Positions 8,824 through 21,063 are shown, counted from the first letter of the stretch. The stretch is 64,000 nucleotides of DNA from Pectinatus frisingensis (GCF_015732285.1 NZ_WIQU01000022.1:253119-317118), one strand, 5' to 3'. The notes: a model not told the origin generated them from the letters alone. Made by a program: numbers and translations.

Positions 8824-10575
8824 ATGGGACTTGATGGTTTTTCCCTTTATGCCGTAATAAATGAATTAAATAATATATTATCAGGAGGGCGTATTGACAA
8901 AATTTGCCAGCCGCGCAGATCCGATGTTTATATGACCGTACGTTTGCCTGGTACAACATATATACTGCATATTTCTATTGATCCGCGCCTGGCTTCAATG
9001 GCAATTTCGGTTAGGCAGCCAGAAAATCCTTTAGAACCGCCAACGTTCTGTATGCTGCTGCGCAAACAACTTGAGGGTGGCCGTATTGCTAAAATATATC
9101 AGCTGGGATTAGATCGCGTGGCAGTGATTGAAGTGGATATTTTAGGCGCAGGTGCACGATTGATAACTAAAAAACTTTATATAGAGCTGATGGGGAAATA
9201 TAGCAATATAGTCTTAGTAGAGAATCAACGAATTATCGATTCATTGAAAAGAGTAGGCAGTAACAGCAGTCGGGTACGCACTGTCCTGCCGCAGCAGGAA
9301 TATATGCCGCCGCCACCACAGGATAGTATTGATATATTGACAGCAGCGGATAATTTTATAAACAAATTAAAGCTGTCAGCGGGGCAAAGTGTGTATAAAG
9401 CGGTATTGAAAACAGGTGCGGGATTTGGTCCGGTGACAGCATCAGAAATATTATTTTTAGCAGGGCTGCCGGATGATATGGCAATAGAAAAACTCGATGT
9501 TGAGGATTTCATCTCTTTGCGGCAGGCCATCGACGAAATTATCACTGTTTATGATACAAAGATGTTTGTGCCGACATTAATAAAAGATGATAATAATAAA
9601 ATAATGGCAATGGCGGCTTTTCCTCTGCATAAATTTACCGCATATAATACGGTGAATTTTACTTCGCTGAGCTGTCTGCTGGAAACGGCTCATCAACTGG
9701 CGGATGATTACGTTTCTCCAGAAAAAAGCCAATTGTTAAAAATAGTAACAAATGAATTAGAAAAACAAAAAAATAAAAATAGGAAACTTGCTGAACAGTT
9801 GCAGCAGGCTGAAAATGCTGAAATAGAAAAAATTAAGGCAGACAATATAATGACGTATCAGTACCAGTTTGCAGATCATAAAGACAGCGCGATAACTGTT
9901 CCCAATATATATGAGGCAGATAATGCCAAGCTTACAATAAGCATGGACAGGCGGCTTACTATAGTTCAGAATATGCAAAAGTATTATAACAAATATGACA
10001 AGCTGCGCCGTGGGCAAAAGATATTAGCAGAGCAGCTGCAAGAATGCAGGGAAAATACTGTCTATCTGGAAACAATTGAAATATCACTGGAATCTTCCGA
10101 TACTTTATCTGAACTGGCTGATATAAAAGCCGAATTGGTAAAAAGCGGTTATCTGCATATTGAAAAACGCAAACGTACTGCAGTTCCCGAGTCAAAACCA
10201 TTTAAATTTATCTCTTCGGATGGGATGCCAATATTAGTTGGTAAAAATAATGTACAAAATGACAAGCTGACATTTAAGATAGCCGATAATGACGATATTT
10301 GGCTTCATGTTAAAAATATACCGGGTTCGCATGTAATAATACGTACAGCGGGAAGTGTCCCGGCTGAAACGACAATAGAGCAGGCAGCGCTGTTGGCTGC
10401 TCATTATTCCAAGGGGAAAGATTCATCTAATGTTCCGGTCGATTATACTTTTTGCCGTTTTGTAAAAAAACCTTCCGGTGCGAAACCGGGTTTTGTTATT
10501 TTCACCAATAACAAAACATTATATGTGACACCTGATGAAACAAAACTGAAAACTTTATTTGCTAATTTTTCATAA
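8824..10575 (+). CDS. rqcH: RqcH, NFACT-family ribosome quality control protein
   Basis: RqcH binds stalled 50S subunits carrying peptidyl-tRNA and recruits tRNA-Ala to add alanine tails that mark the peptide for destruction. The 583-residue protein has an NFACT-N domain (residues 1 to about 250), coiled-coil helices (about 300-420, KQKNKNRKLAEQLQQAENAEIEK) and an NFACT-R domain (about 460-570, DIWLHVKNIPGSHVI). The D97-R98 pair known to be essential in B. subtilis RqcH falls exactly at residues 97-98 here (LGLDRVAV), so it is probably active in tailing. Older annotations call it fibronectin-binding protein. Its last 14 bases overlap the convergent downstream gene. Confidence 0.95.
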   Translation: MGLDGFSLYAVINELNNILSGGRIDKICQPRRSDVYMTVRLPGTTYILHISIDPRLASMAISVRQPENPLEPPTFCMLLRKQLEGGRIAKIYQLGLDRVAVIEVDILGAGARLITKKLYIELMGKYSNIVLVENQRIIDSLKRVGSNSSRVRTVLPQQEYMPPPPQDSIDILTAADNFINKLKLSAGQSVYKAVLKTGAGFGPVTASEILFLAGLPDDMAIEKLDVEDFISLRQAIDEIITVYDTKMFVPTLIKDDNNKIMAMAAFPLHKFTAYNTVNFTSLSCLLETAHQLADDYVSPEKSQLLKIVTNELEKQKNKNRKLAEQLQQAENAEIEKIKADNIMTYQYQFADHKDSAITVPNIYEADNAKLTISMDRRLTIVQNMQKYYNKYDKLRRGQKILAEQLQECRENTVYLETIEISLESSDTLSELADIKAELVKSGYLHIEKRKRTAVPESKPFKFISSDGMPILVGKNNVQNDKLTFKIADNDDIWLHVKNIPGSHVIIRTAGSVPAETTIEQAALLAAHYSKGKDSSNVPVDYTFCRFVKKPSGAKPGFVIFTNNKTLYVTPDETKLKTLFANFS

Positions 10576-11338
10576 AAGCATCATATTTTCTCTTTAATTG
10601 CTGACGACTGGGCACTGTCGGCCATAATTCACCGACAGCACTTTCCCGCATAGCTGCGGCCAGGTGTTCATAAAAAAGAGGATAGTGGGCAGTCAGCTTT
10701 TTAATCAGTTCTTTGGTATCCTGGCGCATTGTAGTTCCATCTATAGGACAAGGAGATGCCACGGGAGCAACACCGTGATATTTAACAGCAGTCCTGGTTT
10801 CAGTCTCGCGAAAATAAATTAACGGGCGGATAACCGTGAGTTTCATTCTATCAAGATAAGTAGACGGAGTGAAAGTCTTAAATTGTCCTGAGTACAGCAG
10901 ATTCATAAAAAGGGTTTCAACGGCATCATCTTGATGATGGGCATAGGCAACTTTGTTGCAGCCTTTTTCCTTGGCAATACGGTTTATTGCTCCGCGGCGA
11001 AAATAAGCACAAGTAAAGCAGGGATTTTTGCCGCTTGATTTTATGGCATTGTTTATATCGACCCGATGGACAAAATAGTCGATCGATAATTCATGACAAA
11101 ATTTTTTTACGGAATCTGTAGAGAAATTTTTAGTGAACAGCGGATCGATGGTAACAGCCTTTAAAGTAAATGATTTTTTCAAACGACTGCGTAAAACAGC
11201 CAGCATATAGGTTAAAAACAGGCTATCCTTTCCTCCTGATAACCCGATTAAAATACTGTCGCTATCTTGAATCAGGTCAAATTCGACAACGGCACGCATG
11301 AGTTTGCTAAAATATAACTGTGGTATATTTATATTCAT
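10562..11338 (-). CDS. TtcA-family PP-loop tRNA thiolation enzyme
   Basis: This family activates a tRNA base with ATP and replaces oxygen by sulfur using a [4Fe-4S] cluster; TtcA itself makes 2-thiocytidine at position 32. In the 258-residue protein one sees the PP-loop SGGKDS (34-39), a CFTC pair near residue 107-110, AHHQDDAVETL in the middle and a further ASPCPIDG cysteine that would be the third cluster ligand. Which tRNA base it modifies cannot be told from sequence. It faces rqcH and overlaps it by 14 bases tail to tail, with no room for a separate terminator. Confidence 0.85.
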   Translation of the reverse strand: MNINIPQLYFSKLMRAVVEFDLIQDSDSILIGLSGGKDSLFLTYMLAVLRSRLKKSFTLKAVTIDPLFTKNFSTDSVKKFCHELSIDYFVHRVDINNAIKSSGKNPCFTCAYFRRGAINRIAKEKGCNKVAYAHHQDDAVETLFMNLLYSGQFKTFTPSTYLDRMKLTVIRPLIYFRETETRTAVKYHGVAPVASPCPIDGTTMRQDTKELIKKLTAHYPLFYEHLAAAMRESAVGELWPTVPSRQQLKRKYDAFMKN

Positions 11339-11626
11339 TTTATTCCCTTCAAGATAAATTTTTGATTATTTGATGATTATAGCACACAAACGGGCTTAAC
11401 GGCTGTTTGTGTAAATTTTATTGTATAAATCTTTTGCGAATGGGTTATTTGTTGTATAATATTACCCAATGGCATATCGTTTTGCGTGTTGCGAATACTG
11501 CATCGCAAATGGTATTATTTTATCATGATAGTATTTTTTGCTGGTATCTGGTATATTTAAAAATTAATTTGCCGCAGGCGGAAAAGTTTTTATCATGATT
11601 TAAAATATTTTGGAGGTTAAGATTTT
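11339..11626. other. Regulatory-looking intergenic region upstream of the pyrophosphatase gene
   Basis: This 288-base gap has no credible gene (a 63-codon frame inside it has no ribosome site or recognisable product). It holds a TATAAT at 11455-11460, four copies of TTGCG (three direct at 11434, 11482, 11489 and one inverted at 11504-11508), the last two forming a TTGCGA/TCGCAA inverted repeat, and two direct copies of TTTTATCATGAT (11518-11529 and 11588-11599). Confidence 0.55.
11432..11460 (+). promoter_or_regulatory. Possible promoter of the pyrophosphatase gene
   Basis: TATAAT at 11455-11460 with a poor -35 (TTTTGC, 11432-11437) at 17-base spacing. The -10 lies between the arms of a TGGGT/ACCCA inverted repeat (11441-11445 and 11464-11468), suggesting control by a DNA-binding protein. 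Confidence 0.4.
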
Positions 11627-13276
11627 ATGCGTGAAAAAAAACCGATATATGTTATAGGTCATAGAAACCCGGACACTGATTCGATTTGTGCGGCTATCAG
11701 TTATGCAAATTTGAAAAAATCTTTAGGGGAAGAAGTAATTGCCGCTCGCGCTGGTAAAGTTAATAAAGAAACGCAGTTTGCTTTGAATTATTTTGGGACG
11801 GACAGTCCGCAGCTGTTGGTTGATGTTTACCCGCGGGTTAGTGATATAATGGAGCAATGTCACACTATGCTCGGTGAGCATGATAATCTGCGTAAATTGG
11901 GCAAAGTAATGCGTGAAACGGGATTGAAATCAATACCGGTAGTGAGGAATGAACGTGACTTAGCCGGTATTGTAACAGTAAGTGATTTGGCTAAACGTTA
12001 TTTTGATGATTTAGGTATGCAGAGTTTTTCCAATACAAAAATAACAGTTCGCGATATTTTGTCTGTCATTGACGGAGATGTTATAGTTGACGGAGATGAG
12101 GACAAATTAGTCAATGGGGATGTTCGGATAGCAGCCGGCAGCCTGCGGATGATCGAATCGATTATTCAGAAAAATGATGTTGTATTAGTCGGCGATCGGG
12201 TTTCACCAACGTTGCGGGCCTGCCTGGAAAGAAAAATTGCCTGTCTTATTGTCACTGGTAATGGACATATACCCACGGAAATAATCGAGGAAGCACAAAA
12301 TCATAAAACGATGATACTGGTAACGCCTTATGATACTTACACAGGAGCCAGGCTTATTAACCAATGTGTACCGGTATCACGTATTATGCAAAAAGATGTC
12401 GCTTCTTTTAAACCGACGGATATGCTGAGTGATATAAAAGGGATAATGGAAAAGAAAAAATTTCGCAGTTATCCGGTAGTAGAAAATAGCAAAGTTGTCG
12501 GCATGATAAGCAGCGATAAGCTGATGGTACCGGAAAGGACACGGCTCATTCTGGTTGATCATAATGAACGGACGCAGGCAGTGGAAGGAATAGAAGAGGC
12601 ACGTATCCTGGAAATAATAGATCATCATCGTCTAGGTGGTCTGCAGACAGGTGAACCGATATTTACCCGTCAGGATCGGGTGGGATGCACTAATACGATT
12701 GTGGCTGATTTATACTTTCAGCATAATGTGGCAATTCCGCCCAAGATAGCGGGACTTATGCTGTCGGCAATAATATCGGATACAGTATTGTTCAAATCGC
12801 CTACCTGCACATCACATGATAGGGAGATTGCTGACAGCCTGGCCCGGATAGCCGGGGTAGAAATAAATACATATGGCATGGAACTGTTGAAAGCCGGATC
12901 TGATGTAGGCAATATGTCAGCCATGGAAATAGTAAAAAATGACATGAAGGAATTCCAAATTGGTGACCGTAAAGTTATTGTGAGTCAGACTTCTGTGATG
13001 GACAGCAGTGATGTATTGAAGAGAAAAGACGAGTTGCTGGAAAATATGAGGGAAGTATGCAGCAGGGAAAAATATGACATGTGTCTGGTAATGATCACAG
13101 ATATTTTAGAAGAGGCAACATCACTTTTATTTGTTGGTGAGCCTAAAACACTTATTGGTGAAGCGTTTAAAAAAACAGCAGCTGATAACATCCTTTATCT
13201 GCCGGGTGTAATGTCACGTAAGAAACAGATAATACCGCAGCTCACGGAGGCGGCTAAAAAATATACGGCCAATTGA
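11627..13276 (+). CDS. ppaC: Manganese-dependent inorganic pyrophosphatase with CBS/DRTGG insert (PpaC type)
   Basis: Family II pyrophosphatases hydrolyse pyrophosphate with Mn or Co. The 549-residue protein begins with the DHH motif HRNPDTDSICAA, then carries a regulatory insert (about residues 65-300) with two CBS half-domains (RVSDIMEQ, SDLAKRYFDD; VSRIMQKDVASFKP, MISSDKLM) and a DRTGG-like middle. The catalytic core resumes with IIDHHRLGG and SAIISDTVLFKSPT, and ends in a DHHA2 domain. The insert in known relatives binds adenine nucleotides (AMP/ADP inhibit, Ap4A activates), so activity probably follows energy state. The ATG has TGGAGG 10 bases upstream; a terminator follows. Confidence 0.93.
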   Translation: MREKKPIYVIGHRNPDTDSICAAISYANLKKSLGEEVIAARAGKVNKETQFALNYFGTDSPQLLVDVYPRVSDIMEQCHTMLGEHDNLRKLGKVMRETGLKSIPVVRNERDLAGIVTVSDLAKRYFDDLGMQSFSNTKITVRDILSVIDGDVIVDGDEDKLVNGDVRIAAGSLRMIESIIQKNDVVLVGDRVSPTLRACLERKIACLIVTGNGHIPTEIIEEAQNHKTMILVTPYDTYTGARLINQCVPVSRIMQKDVASFKPTDMLSDIKGIMEKKKFRSYPVVENSKVVGMISSDKLMVPERTRLILVDHNERTQAVEGIEEARILEIIDHHRLGGLQTGEPIFTRQDRVGCTNTIVADLYFQHNVAIPPKIAGLMLSAIISDTVLFKSPTCTSHDREIADSLARIAGVEINTYGMELLKAGSDVGNMSAMEIVKNDMKEFQIGDRKVIVSQTSVMDSSDVLKRKDELLENMREVCSREKYDMCLVMITDILEEATSLLFVGEPKTLIGEAFKKTAADNILYLPGVMSRKKQIIPQLTEAAKKYTAN

Positions 13277-13290
13277 TCCATTAAAGTAAT

Positions 13291-13325
13291 AAAGCTGCTG
13301 TGTTATCGATAATACAGCAGCTTTT
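13291..13325 (+). terminator. Intrinsic terminator after the pyrophosphatase gene
   Basis: Stem AAAGCTGCTGT / ACAGCAGCTTT, extendable through GTTAT/ATAAT to a small TCGA loop, followed by TTTT. The near-perfect long stem compensates for the short T run. Confidence 0.68.
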
Positions 13326-13360
13326 GCATACTAACTGAGTAAACAAAAACGGAGGACACT

Positions 13361-15583
13361 TTGGATATATTTGACAGACTTAATCCTGCCCAAAAAAAAG
13401 CGGTAGAACACGTTGACGGACCATTGCTCATAATGGCAGGAGCAGGTTCAGGCAAGACGCGGGTATTGACTTGTAAAATAGCGTATTTATTGCAGCAGGG
13501 AATTTCACCTTACAATATCCTGGCAATAACCTTTACTAACAAAGCCGCTACGGAAATGCGTGACCGCGCTGATAACATGATAGGAACAGCTGCTAAAAAT
13601 GTCTGGCTGAGTACATTTCATTCTTTTTGCGCGCGGCTGTTGCGCTATGAAATTGATAACATTAGCAGATACAAAAAAAATTTTACGATATACGACACTG
13701 CTGATTCTCATACGTTAATAAAAAATTGTCTCAAAGACTTGAATCTCGATGAAAAGCAATATCCACCATATAATATTCAGTCGGCGATATCCAATGCCAA
13801 GAATATAATGCTGACACCAGATGCATTTGCCAAACAGGCAGGGGATTTTTTTGAACAAAAAACGGCTGAAATATATACGGCATATCAGAAGCATTTAGTT
13901 GATAATAATGCTTTGGATTTTGATGATTTATTGATGATTTCAGTGGAACTTTTGTCGCAAAGTAAATCTGTCCGGGAAAAGTATCAGGATCGGTTTCATT
14001 ATATACTGGTCGACGAATATCAAGATACGAATGGCGCTCAATACCAACTGACTAAACTGTTGGCCGCAAAGCACCACAATATCTGTGTGGTCGGTGATGC
14101 CGACCAATCCATATATGGCTGGCGTGGTGCCGATATAAGAAATATAATGGATTTTGAAAAAGATTATCCGGAAGCATCAGTGATTAAATTAGAGCAAAAT
14201 TATCGTTCTACCCAAAATATTTTGGCGGCAGCAAATGCCGTAATTGAAAATAATTTGAACCGTAAGCCAAAGAAACTTTGGACAGAAAATCCGCAAGGCG
14301 ATAAAATATCATTATATGAAGCGTTTAATGAACGCGATGAAGCTCGTTATATTGCAGATAATATTGTTAAACAGAATACTTTGTTTAATATTTCCTATAA
14401 TGATATTGCAGTGCTTTACCGTACCAATGCCCAATCGCGTTCATTTGAAGAAGGACTCATGCGTGCAGGAATACCATATACTATGGTGGGTGGGTTGAAA
14501 TTTTACGACAGAAAAGAAATTAAGGACATACTGGCTTATTTAAAGGTGATTTTTAATCCTGCTGATGCGGTAAGTCTGCTGCGCATCATCAATGTACCCA
14601 AAAGAGGTCTGGGAGCAACGACTATAAATAAACTGAGTGAGTTTGCTGCGGCAGGAAATATAAGCATATTTGATGCTGTTTCAAGCACTGATGAAATCCC
14701 AGGATTGACGGCTAAAGCGCGGGGAGCCTTATCAGAATTTGTACAATTTATTTTTAAGATGATGACGGCACAGACAGAGCAGTCTGTTCATGAATTTATT
14801 CAACGGGTTATGGATGAGTCGGGTTATATGATGGAGCTGGAAGCCGATAAAAAGGTAGAAAATGAAACACGGATTGAAAATCTAAAAGAACTACTTACAG
14901 TAGTAAAAAATTTTGAAAAAGAAAATGAAGATAATCCTACCCTGGAAAATTTCTTAAATTCAGTTTCATTGGTAGCTGATATCGACAATGCCGATTTTAC
15001 TGATGATAAAGTTACATTAATGACATTGCATGCGGCAAAAGGATTGGAATTCCCTGTTGTATTTATGGCCGGTATGGAAGAAGGGCTGTTCCCGCATTCC
15101 CGTACATTGATGAATGAAGCTGAAATTGAAGAAGAACGGCGTACTTGTTACGTTGGAATAACCAGGGCACAGCGAAAGTTATATCTGACAAATGCAAAAA
15201 GCCGTACTATATATGGACGTACTGTGATGTATCCACCATCGCGGTTTTTACAGGAAATTCCATCAGAATATGTGGAAACTGAACATTCCAAAATAACTTT
15301 ACATCCGTTCAGTGTACCGAAGATTAATAATGAACGAATAAGAAGCATTAAAGATTATGTAAGACACACAGATGCGCAAAATAAAGGGGCGGTAAAGACA
15401 GGCGTCCGTCCTGATATGGGAATAAAATGGCGGAGCGGAGATAAGGCTAAACATAGTAAGTGGGGAATTGGAACTGTTGTCGCGGTCAAAGGACACGGAG
15501 AAGAAACTGAATTGACAATTGCTTTTCCCAATATGGGAATAAAAAAATTAATGCAAAAATATGCCCCTTTAGAAAAAGTATAG
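13361..15583 (+). CDS. pcrA: UvrD/PcrA-type 3'-5' DNA helicase
   Basis: PcrA is an SF1A helicase for repair and for clearing RecA and transcription obstacles. The 740-residue protein has the motifs in order: Q-motif LNPAQKKAV, Walker A GAGSGKTRVL (about residues 28-37), VDEYQDTN, GDADQSIYGWRGA, QNYRST, LHAAKGLEFPVVF, and CYVGITRA. The C-terminal 60 residues form the PcrA tail (GDKAKHSKWGIGTVV...), which in Bacillus binds RNA polymerase. It starts at a TTG placed 6 bases after GGAGGA. ligA follows 33 bases later, the usual pcrA-ligA pair. Confidence 0.96.
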   Translation: MDIFDRLNPAQKKAVEHVDGPLLIMAGAGSGKTRVLTCKIAYLLQQGISPYNILAITFTNKAATEMRDRADNMIGTAAKNVWLSTFHSFCARLLRYEIDNISRYKKNFTIYDTADSHTLIKNCLKDLNLDEKQYPPYNIQSAISNAKNIMLTPDAFAKQAGDFFEQKTAEIYTAYQKHLVDNNALDFDDLLMISVELLSQSKSVREKYQDRFHYILVDEYQDTNGAQYQLTKLLAAKHHNICVVGDADQSIYGWRGADIRNIMDFEKDYPEASVIKLEQNYRSTQNILAAANAVIENNLNRKPKKLWTENPQGDKISLYEAFNERDEARYIADNIVKQNTLFNISYNDIAVLYRTNAQSRSFEEGLMRAGIPYTMVGGLKFYDRKEIKDILAYLKVIFNPADAVSLLRIINVPKRGLGATTINKLSEFAAAGNISIFDAVSSTDEIPGLTAKARGALSEFVQFIFKMMTAQTEQSVHEFIQRVMDESGYMMELEADKKVENETRIENLKELLTVVKNFEKENEDNPTLENFLNSVSLVADIDNADFTDDKVTLMTLHAAKGLEFPVVFMAGMEEGLFPHSRTLMNEAEIEEERRTCYVGITRAQRKLYLTNAKSRTIYGRTVMYPPSRFLQEIPSEYVETEHSKITLHPFSVPKINNERIRSIKDYVRHTDAQNKGAVKTGVRPDMGIKWRSGDKAKHSKWGIGTVVAVKGHGEETELTIAFPNMGIKKLMQKYAPLEKV

Positions 15584-15601
15584 ATTATATCTATACCGTA
15601 A

Positions 15602-17615
<2,014 letters not shown>

Positions 17616-17617
<2 letters not shown>

Positions 17618-17648
17618 TAATGCGGGATTAGTATCTGCACGCATTATT
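17616..17648 (+). repeat. Inverted repeat between ligA and gatC
   Basis: Perfect 9-bp arms AATAATGCG / CGCATTATT with a 15-base loop. The first arm overlaps the ligA stop codon and the second ends 6 bases before a TATAAT (17655-17660). There is no T run, so it may be a weak terminator or an operator for gatCAB rather than a normal terminator. Confidence 0.45.
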
Positions 17649-17699
17649 CTATGCTATAATTAGCAGTATCTGCAAAATAAGAACAGGATGGTGAAAATA

Positions 17700-17987
17700 A
17701 TGAAAATAACAAAACAGACTGTTGAAAATGTGGCAATGCTGTCTCGTTTAAATATTGCCGATAATAAGATGGATAAATATATTGAAGAATTTAGTAATTT
17801 TTTGGAATATGTAGATGTTTTACAACAGGTGAATACCGAGAATATAAAACCGACAGCACATGTACTGCCATTGCAGAATGTTTTTCGTGAAGATATAGTA
17901 AAATCGTCATTGAGTAGAGAGGCAGCATTAGCTAATGCTCCGGAACAAGAAGATGGCTATTTCAAAGTACCGCGGATCATTGAATGA
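17700..17987 (+). CDS. gatC: Aspartyl/glutamyl-tRNA amidotransferase subunit C
   Basis: GatC is the small scaffold chain of the GatCAB enzyme that turns misacylated Glu-tRNA(Gln) and Asp-tRNA(Asn) into the right amides. The 95-residue product shows KITKQTVENVAMLSRL, a helical middle and LPLQNVFREDIV ... DGYFKVPRIIE at the end, as in the family. The frame is open 4 codons earlier (ATG at 17688), but AGGATGGTGA is correctly spaced only for the ATG at 17700. First gene of gatCAB; a TATAAT lies at 17655-17660 with no good -35. Confidence 0.94.
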   Translation: MKITKQTVENVAMLSRLNIADNKMDKYIEEFSNFLEYVDVLQQVNTENIKPTAHVLPLQNVFREDIVKSSLSREAALANAPEQEDGYFKVPRIIE

Positions 17988-18013
17988 TTTATTACAGCAT
18001 GAGGAGGATTTAA

Positions 18014-19477
18014 GTGGAATTATATAAACAGCCGGCACATACTCTGCATGATATGCTGGTAAAAAGGGAAATAACTTCAACAGAACTTACAAGGGCTTTT
18101 TTAAATCGTATTGAGCAAACTGATGCTGATATACATTCATACATAACTACAACTGCTGAGAAAGCTTTAAATATGGCTAAATCAGCCGACGAAAAAATAT
18201 CATCTGGTGAATCAGTCAGCTTTTTGACAGGTTTACCAGGGGCGATAAAGGATAATATATGCACTTTGGGGGTGAAAACTACCTGTGCTTCGAAGATGCT
18301 GGAAAATTTCATTCCTCCGTATAATGCTGCTGTCATGGAAAAAATTAATCATATGGACGCGGTGATTTTGGGAAAGACCAATATGGATGAATTTGCTATG
18401 GGAGGATCAACAGAAAATTCAGCTTTTTTTCCTACACATAATCCATATGATACGGATTGCGTTCCCGGAGGATCCAGCGGAGGATCAGCTGCCGCAGTAG
18501 CCGGTGGTTTAGCCGCATGGGCAATTGGTTCAGATACGGGTGGTTCAATTCGTCAGCCGGCGTCTTTTTGCGGTATAGTAGGATTGAAGCCGACTTATGG
18601 CAGGGTATCACGTTACGGCCTTGTTGCCTATGCATCATCACTTGACCAAGTCGGTCCACTGACGCGTGATGTAACGGATTGTGCCAATATACTCAATGTT
18701 ATTGCCGGTTATGATTCCATGGATTCGACTTCAATAAATGAACCCGTTCCGGATTATACTAAGGCGTTGATTAAAGATGTAAGAGGCTTAAAGATAGGCT
18801 TGCCCGCTGAATATTTTGTCGATGGGATGGATGAAGAAGTAATAAGAGCGATTCATGCTGCTGTTGCTGATTTTAAAGCAATGGGTGCCCAGGTTGTTGA
18901 GATTTCACTGCCATACACTAAATATGCCATTGCAGCTTATTATCTTGTGGCGTCAGCGGAAGCTGCAACTAATTTGTCTCGTTATGATGGTGTAAGTTAT
19001 GGCAGCCGTGTGTCAGGAGAGGATATTGTGGCAATGATGACCAATACCCGTACGGAGAAATTTGGCAATGAAGTAAAACGCCGTATAATGATTGGTAATT
19101 ATGCGCTGAGTGCCGGATATTACGATGCTTATTATTTAAAAGCATTGAAACTACGCACATTAGTCAAAGAAGATTATGACAAAGCTTTTGAAAAAGTTGA
19201 TGTTATTTTGGCACCTACGGCACCGACACCTGCTTTTAAAATCGGTTCGATAATCAATGATCCGTTACAGATGTATTTGCAGGATGCCTGTACAGTTCCC
19301 CTGAATTTAGCAGGGCTGCCGGGAATATCACTGCCGTGTGGCTTTAGTAAAGCCGGCCTGCCGATCGGGATGCAGATAATTGGCAAACCGTTGGCGGAAG
19401 AAACAATAATAAAAACAGCTTTTACTTACGAGCAAAGCAAGGATTTTCATAAAATGTTTGCGGGAGTGATTGAATAA
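18014..19477 (+). CDS. gatA: Aspartyl/glutamyl-tRNA amidotransferase subunit A
   Basis: GatA is the amidase chain that frees ammonia from glutamine. The 487-residue protein carries the Lys-Ser-Ser triad of amidase-signature enzymes: lysine in GAIKDNICT (about residue 78), serine in [11 protein letters not shown] and serine in [16 protein letters not shown]. It starts at a GTG 6 bases after GAGGAGG. The TAA stop shares its last base with the gatB ATG, so the two are coupled. Confidence 0.97.
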   Translation: MELYKQPAHTLHDMLVKREITSTELTRAFLNRIEQTDADIHSYITTTAEKALNMAKSADEKISSGESVSFLTGLPGAIKDNICTLGVKTTCASKMLENFIPPYNAAVMEKINHMDAVILGKTNMDEFAMGGSTENSAFFPTHNPYDTDCVPGGSSGGSAAAVAGGLAAWAIGSDTGGSIRQPASFCGIVGLKPTYGRVSRYGLVAYASSLDQVGPLTRDVTDCANILNVIAGYDSMDSTSINEPVPDYTKALIKDVRGLKIGLPAEYFVDGMDEEVIRAIHAAVADFKAMGAQVVEISLPYTKYAIAAYYLVASAEAATNLSRYDGVSYGSRVSGEDIVAMMTNTRTEKFGNEVKRRIMIGNYALSAGYYDAYYLKALKLRTLVKEDYDKAFEKVDVILAPTAPTPAFKIGSIINDPLQMYLQDACTVPLNLAGLPGISLPCGFSKAGLPIGMQIIGKPLAEETIIKTAFTYEQSKDFHKMFAGVIE

Positions 19478-20919
19478 TGTCATATGAAGCAGTGATCGGT
19501 CTGGAAATACATAGCGAACTTAAAACAAAAACCAAGATTTTCTGCGGCTGTGCTACTACTTTTGGCGCTGAACAAAATACGCACGTTTGTCCTGTATGTC
19601 TCGGTCTGCCCGGCGTGTTGCCGGTAGTTAACAAGAAAGTAGTTGAATTTGCCTTGAAAGCGGGGCTGGCACTCAATTGCACAATAAATAAATTCAGTAA
19701 ATTCGACAGGAAAAATTATTATTATCCTGATTTGCCCAAAAATTTCCAGACATCACAATTTGATTTACCTATTGCGGAACATGGTTATGTTGATATTGAA
19801 GTGAATGATACTACGAAACGCATCAGAATAACACGTATTCATATGGAAGAGGATGCCGGTAAGCTCGTTCATGCCGGTGATACTATTAAAGATTCTGCCA
19901 GCTCTAATGTTGATTATAACCGTACTGGTGTACCCTTGATTGAAATCGTTTCCGAACCGGATATGCGCACAGCGGAAGAAGCCCGTGCATATATGGAAAA
20001 AGTAAAATCAATATTAGAGTATATTGATGTATCCAATTGCAAAATGGAAGAAGGAAATCTTCGTGCTGATGTAAATGTTTCCTTGCGGCCGACAGGCAGC
20101 GAAATGCTGGGAACAAAAGCTGAAATGAAGAATCTTAATTCTTTTAAAATGGTTGAAAATGCCCTCGAATATGAGATCGAACGCCAGGAAGAAATACTCG
20201 AAGACGGTGGTCATGTCATACAGGAAACACGGACCTGGGATGATAACAAGGGAATCACATTATCCATGCGCACTAAAGAAAAAGCCCAGGATTATCGTTA
20301 TATGCCGGAACCGGATCTGGTACCAATAATTACAACGGATGAACAAATTGCTGCGGTAAAGAAGACATTACCGGAATTGCCGGATGCCCGCCGAGACCGC
20401 TTGATAGATGATTGCGGCCTTTCATCATATGATGCGGGAGTTATTACTAATTCACGGGAAATGGCAGAGTACTTTGATGCAGTTATCAAACAAAATGTGG
20501 ATGCAAAGCTTGCTGCCAATTGGATTATGGGAGATTTGGCTAAAAATCTTAATGCTGCCGGTAAGACTATTGCGGAATCACCTGTGTCAGCTAAAAATCT
20601 GGCAAAAATGATTAAGCTTATTCAAAATAATACTATTTCATCTAAAATAGCAAAAAAAGTTTTTGATGAAATGTGGCAGTCCGATAATGATCCTGAATTA
20701 ATAGTAAAAGAAAAAGGTCTTGTACAGATAACTGACACTGATGCCATTGAAAAAATAGTTGATGAAGTGTTACTGGGCAACCCTAAACCAGTGGCGGATT
20801 ATAAGGGCGGAAATACAAAGTCAATTGGTTTTTTAGTGGGACAGGTAATGAAGGCCAGCCGGGGAAAAGCCAATCCGGCTATGGTGAATAAGCTCTTAAA
20901 AGAAAAATTGTCTCAATAA
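19477..20919 (+). CDS. gatB: Aspartyl/glutamyl-tRNA amidotransferase subunit B
   Basis: GatB binds the misacylated tRNA, activates its side chain with ATP and receives ammonia from GatA. The 480-residue protein has the N-terminal [18 protein letters not shown], the [12 protein letters not shown] segment with zinc-type cysteines, the kinase-like core [17 protein letters not shown], and a YqeY-like C-terminal tail ([27 protein letters not shown]) that contacts the tRNA elbow. Last gene of the operon; a terminator follows. Confidence 0.97.
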   Translation: MSYEAVIGLEIHSELKTKTKIFCGCATTFGAEQNTHVCPVCLGLPGVLPVVNKKVVEFALKAGLALNCTINKFSKFDRKNYYYPDLPKNFQTSQFDLPIAEHGYVDIEVNDTTKRIRITRIHMEEDAGKLVHAGDTIKDSASSNVDYNRTGVPLIEIVSEPDMRTAEEARAYMEKVKSILEYIDVSNCKMEEGNLRADVNVSLRPTGSEMLGTKAEMKNLNSFKMVENALEYEIERQEEILEDGGHVIQETRTWDDNKGITLSMRTKEKAQDYRYMPEPDLVPIITTDEQIAAVKKTLPELPDARRDRLIDDCGLSSYDAGVITNSREMAEYFDAVIKQNVDAKLAANWIMGDLAKNLNAAGKTIAESPVSAKNLAKMIKLIQNNTISSKIAKKVFDEMWQSDNDPELIVKEKGLVQITDTDAIEKIVDEVLLGNPKPVADYKGGNTKSIGFLVGQVMKASRGKANPAMVNKLLKEKLSQ

Positions 20920-20942
20920 TTTATTATATATATTAATGAAAG

Positions 20943-20990
20943 AAACCAGTAAAAAAATCAATTTTTAATCAGATTTTTCTGCTGGTTTTT
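20943..20990 (+). terminator. Intrinsic terminator after gatB
   Basis: Outer arms AAACCAG / CTGGTTT with an inner AAAAATC / GATTTTT helix, followed by a T run (TTTTTC). It separates gatCAB from dprA, which has its own promoter. Confidence 0.7.
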
Positions 20991-21034
20991 CTTGTGGATG
21001 TAGGATTTTTAGCTTATTGAAAGCCAAATTGTTA

Positions 21035-21063
21035 TTGACGGCAGGAAAAAACTTAACTATAAT
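21035..21063 (+). promoter_or_regulatory. Sigma-A type promoter for dprA-topA-trmFO-hslVU
   Basis: TTGACG (21035-21040), 17-base spacer, TATAAT (21058-21063), about 47 bases before the dprA start. No further terminator is seen until after hslU, so this is the likely promoter of the whole five-gene unit. Confidence 0.7.

Noticed and set aside
11407-11598. 63-codon plus-strand frame upstream of the pyrophosphatase gene
   Set aside because: No Shine-Dalgarno, no known motif, and it covers the -10 box and the repeats, which explain the region better as regulatory.
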